Positions 5,761 to 7,901 of a stretch of 7,901 nucleotides of DNA are shown here, one piece after another (within the stretch, counting starts at the first letter, position 1; the number at the start of each line of letters is the position of its first letter). The position numbers were made by a program, and so were the translations under genes. The notes below the pieces were generated by a model. That model made no database searches and was not told the DNA's origin. It saw nothing but the letters and a program-made list of their open reading frames with translations. This DNA is from Candidatus Hydrogenedentota bacterium (GTDB taxonomy: Bacteria > Spirochaetota > Leptospiria > Turneriellales > J094): contig RFJE01000018.1 of the NCBI GenBank assembly GCA_003695005.1, positions 1-7,901 on the forward strand. The letters run 5' to 3'.

Positions 5761-6306
5761 CTAAAAGTGAGCCTTCTTTAATTTTTCTTCTAATGGAATA
5801 GGAAGTTCTTTCCGGCGAGAAAGACAATTAGCAAATTGCTCAAACTCTTCTTTAGAGCAGGGAATGCTTTTAACTGTCCAACTAGGATCGGGGATAAAAA
5901 ATTTTCTCTTTTTTTGTAATTTCTTCCATTTTTTAGGTAGATCATCCGGCTTTAAGAGAAATGTGCTCACCCTTTTTTGGTTTAGGCCAAGCATTGTATT
6001 GTGAATTGGATTCCAAATATTTGCCTTTGCATCTTCGAATGGTAAAGCAGGCTCTGTAATAAAAATCCTTTCTACAAATGGTAGAAACTTCATCCATATA
6101 TTTTGTGGCAAACCAAGTAAAGGATATCGAGAATCTATGTGTAAACGAAACACTTTTTTCTGATGATCAATCGAATGAGAATGATCCATAGCCCTATCAT
6201 GAGCCATTATAACCGATCCCTGTTTTTGAAAAATACAATCATCCGGTCTAACAGTATAACCCGGGAAATACAATAAAACCGGTTTTTTAAAGCGCCACTG
6301 TGGCAT
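5761..6306 (-). CDS. Hypothetical protein with His/Asp cluster
   Basis: I do not recognise this 181-residue protein. It has no signal peptide or membrane helix, so it is probably cytoplasmic. Residues 9-17 (PVLLYFPGY) look like a buried beta strand and turn. Residues 36-48 contain H36, D37, D41, H42, H44, D47 and H48, with H56 and D58 following, a density suggestive of a metal site, although unproven. A strand (VERIFITEPALPF, about 78-90) lies in the middle, and a strongly basic segment (about 118-136, DDLPKKWKKLQKKRKFF) and a Lys-rich C-terminus follow. It starts 8 bases after the stop of the CheX-like gene on the same strand with only a weak possible ribosome binding site, so it is probably coupled to that gene. 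The stop is TAG. Its position as third gene of a signalling-type operon suggests an effector or accessory part, which is inference only. Confidence 0.7.
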   Translation of the reverse strand: MPQWRFKKPVLLYFPGYTVRPDDCIFQKQGSVIMAHDRAMDHSHSIDHQKKVFRLHIDSRYPLLGLPQNIWMKFLPFVERIFITEPALPFEDAKANIWNPIHNTMLGLNQKRVSTFLLKPDDLPKKWKKLQKKRKFFIPDPSWTVKSIPCSKEEFEQFANCLSRRKELPIPLEEKLKKAHF

Positions 6307-6314
6307 ATTGCCGT

Positions 6315-6821
6315 TTAGCTCTTTTTAAGTGCAAGGACAAGATAAATTCTTCCAAGATATTTTTTGCGATAATTATCTTTTAAGAAAAAAATGATCATAT
6401 ACTTGCGAAAAGAAGCCGAAGGCAGTTTTTCAATTTTATGAGATAGTATTTTTCCTTCTTCAAAACAAAACTCTTCTTGAAACTCTTTCAGCTCTTCCTC
6501 CATCATGTTAGCAACTTCCTTTGCCATTGTAAAGAGTGCTTTATCGGCAATGGCTTTAGGGGCAGAATCATCCTCGGAAAGAAAATTGCGTACTACATAA
6601 GGGATAAGTTGTAATTTTGTATAGCCATCCATGGCAAAATAAAAATTCCCATTTGGCTTGCCTTGAAAAGGGAATTTTACACAATATTCAAAACAAAGCC
6701 CTTCGTTAGAGGTAGGACCATAGGCTTCGCGAACAGCATAAACACCTAATTGTTCAGACGTAACATCGATCAGCGATGCAGACGCGGTTAAAATTAATTT
6801 TTCATCTAGTAAAGGATCCAT
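6315..6821 (-). CDS. CheX/CheC-like phosphatase-fold protein
   Basis: A 168-residue protein resembling the CheC/CheX/FliY family, which removes phosphate from CheY-type response regulators. The N-terminal helix (about 4-25, LLDEKLILTASASLIDVTSE) is followed by strands (FEYCVKFPFQG, then GNFYFAMD at 58-65), a helix (YTKLQLIPYVVRNFL) and T98-x3-E102-x2-N105 (TMAKEVANMM), which fits the family signature S/T/D-x3-E-x2-N that positions the attacking water. The Pro that usually follows about 22 residues later is here 29 residues after the Asn, so the second half differs. I take the ATG at 6819-6821, which overlaps the preceding stop as TAATG, rather than a TTG at 6861-6863 that would overlap the upstream gene by 43 bases; coupling by reinitiation is likely. 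No CheY, receiver or flagellar gene lies in the window. Family membership is likely; phosphatase activity is inferred from one motif. Confidence 0.62.
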   Translation of the reverse strand: MDPLLDEKLILTASASLIDVTSEQLGVYAVREAYGPTSNEGLCFEYCVKFPFQGKPNGNFYFAMDGYTKLQLIPYVVRNFLSEDDSAPKAIADKALFTMAKEVANMMEEELKEFQEEFCFEEGKILSHKIEKLPSASFRKYMIIFFLKDNYRKKYLGRIYLVLALKKS

Positions 6822-7810
6822 TAAGCTACCGGCCGAAATGTTTGCTCCATCCAAACTCCCCAAAACCGATTGGCCACAGCTTCGCGAATTCCTGTTTCAA
6901 TTCGCTTTAAGTAAGCAGAATGTGTTTCCACCGATGTATCTGGTGGAATAATGATTCCATAAAAGGAATGACTATTGTAGTGCTTGCTAAGAACTTTCTC
7001 TAATTCCGCACAAAGCTTTGTAACTTCTTCGTAAGCATAAGATCCCGGGATTAAAATACCAAATGTATAATCGCTAATACGTGCTGGTAAGAACTTTTGT
7101 TCATCCGAAAATAGGTTTTTTACCTCAAAACCAACACGTTTTAGCTTCTCCTCATCGGTTTTAGGAATCTGAAAGGCTATGGTATAAAAAGGGATTTTTC
7201 CGGAGACTTTTTCCCGCAAAGAAAAATAAAAGGCAGGATAACTAAATAAAGAACTTTCCTCATCATAAACTGCTTTTTCGTAAATGGTACGAATCCTGAT
7301 TTTCGATGCATATTGACTTAATAAATGATTGATCGTATCCGATCGCGGATTCAACGGATTTTCCTTACTTTCTGCATAGAGGGATCCAATCAATATGCCA
7401 TTATCTAAAATGGGAAATAGACCTTGTTTCTGGCTAATGGAAAGAATTGGCTTTTCCAATGATATTTTTTTAGAAAATATCTTTGGAATTTTAATCCGAT
7501 CCCCGCGAATAAAAAGCTCTCCCCTTTTTTCGAGTATCGGCTTAAACTGATCATGCTCATAATGTAACAATACGGTTTTATCGGATCCTAGCATTTTAGC
7601 AACTTTCCGTAAGAATTCTTTTTCTGCTTCGAAAGAAAGCGTTGTCTGTTCCATAGCAGGTTTCTCTACTTTCCCTTCCTGTTGTACACTTATTCTAGGT
7701 AAAGGAAACTGCTTACTTTTACCACTAAAGATTAAAAACAAAGCAATAATAAAACCACCTAAAAAATAAGCGAGTACATAAATGCGCCAAGAAGGAAAAT
7801 ATACATCCAT
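6821..7810 (-). CDS. Membrane-anchored GAF-like / degenerate GGDEF protein, start uncertain
   Basis: A 329-residue protein with one N-terminal membrane helix (about 9-28), a polar linker, a mixed alpha/beta region (about 58-175) that looks GAF-like (FPILDNGILIGSLYAES resembles the end of a GAF sheet), and a C-terminal region (about 176-320) with a GGDEF-like outline. YDEESSLFSYPAFYFSLRE stands where DxLTGLxNRRxF is usual, and RIxDYTFGILIP (244-255, third residue Ser) stands where R-x-GGDEF-x4-P is usual. The signature has become SDYTF, so the catalytic Glu and both Gly are gone, and the metal-binding Asp (IAFQIP) is also missing. It should not make c-di-GMP and may act as a sensor or binding protein. 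The ATG at 7808-7810 has no Shine-Dalgarno sequence. The same frame stays open for 30 codons to base 7901 with only CTG as possible start, so the true start may be outside the window. It overlaps the CheX-like gene by one base. Confidence 0.62.
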   Translation of the reverse strand: MDVYFPSWRIYVLAYFLGGFIIALFLIFSGKSKQFPLPRISVQQEGKVEKPAMEQTTLSFEAEKEFLRKVAKMLGSDKTVLLHYEHDQFKPILEKRGELFIRGDRIKIPKIFSKKISLEKPILSISQKQGLFPILDNGILIGSLYAESKENPLNPRSDTINHLLSQYASKIRIRTIYEKAVYDEESSLFSYPAFYFSLREKVSGKIPFYTIAFQIPKTDEEKLKRVGFEVKNLFSDEQKFLPARISDYTFGILIPGSYAYEEVTKLCAELEKVLSKHYNSHSFYGIIIPPDTSVETHSAYLKRIETGIREAVANRFWGVWMEQTFRPVA

Positions 7811-7901
7811 AGTTGTAAGCCATTCAGCTAAATTTTTCTTCTTTAAAACATACGCAATCGCGTGTTTAGACAGCAGCTTTTGTGTTATGATACGATAACC
7901 C
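7811..7901 (-). other. Right-edge stretch, open in frame with the GGDEF-like gene
   Basis: These 91 bases have no stop codon in the frame of the gene at 6821-7810 and would add about 30 residues containing LLSKHAIAYVLKKKNLAEW. The other two minus-strand frames hit TAA at about 7885-7887 and 7866-7868. It is either the 5' part of the same gene or a non-coding leader; no promoter or ribosome binding site is visible. Confidence 0.4.

Noticed and set aside
6822..6863. TTG start for the CheX-like protein, 14 residues longer
   Set aside because: It needs a rare start and a 43-base overlap with the upstream gene, while an ATG in a TAATG overlap is available.

Overview
The window comes from a moderately AT-rich bacterial chromosome. 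It looks like a didermic, respiring bacterium. A spirochaete of the Leptospira type is my best guess, from the caa3-type oxidase operon with an embedded Sco gene, a lipoprotein with a relaxed lipobox, and CheX-like plus degenerate-GGDEF signalling proteins. That assignment is inference from gene content; no rRNA or other taxonomic marker is present.

Positions 1-4423, minus strand: a terminal oxidase operon read in the order sco, coxB, coxA, coxC, coxD, with coxD cut by the left edge. CoxB carries the CuA centre and a fused C-terminal cytochrome c domain, so this is a caa3-type heme-copper oxidase. CoxA has the YSHPxVY motif of the A2 subfamily instead of the usual GHPEVY. Sco is the copper chaperone/thiol protein for CuA assembly. 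The three junctions coxB/coxA, coxA/coxC and coxC/coxD share the same 16-nt design: a stop codon fused to the Shine-Dalgarno sequence (TAAGGAG), six bases, then ATG. CoxB and CoxC each carry an unusual cysteine-pair insertion predicted to lie on the periplasmic side.

Positions 4424-5706, plus strand: a short divergent promoter region, then a DnaC/DnaI-type AAA+ ATPase with an eight-cysteine N-terminal module, then a small putative lipoprotein. The ATPase has no visible Shine-Dalgarno sequence and may be translated from a leaderless mRNA.

Positions 5707-5760: a short convergent intergenic region with a GC-rich hairpin, a probable terminator.

Positions 5761-7901, minus strand: three tightly packed genes read from right to left. 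The first encodes a membrane-anchored protein with a GAF-like region and a GGDEF domain that has lost its catalytic signature. The second is a CheX/CheC-like phosphatase-fold protein that retains the E-x2-N signature and starts at a TAATG overlap. The third is an unrecognised protein with a histidine/aspartate cluster. Together they look like an uncharacterised signalling module and are the best candidate here for something new. The first gene's reading frame stays open to the right edge, so its true start may lie outside the window.

I see no tRNA, rRNA, CRISPR, insertion sequence or prophage. No stretch longer than about 100 bases lacks a gene.
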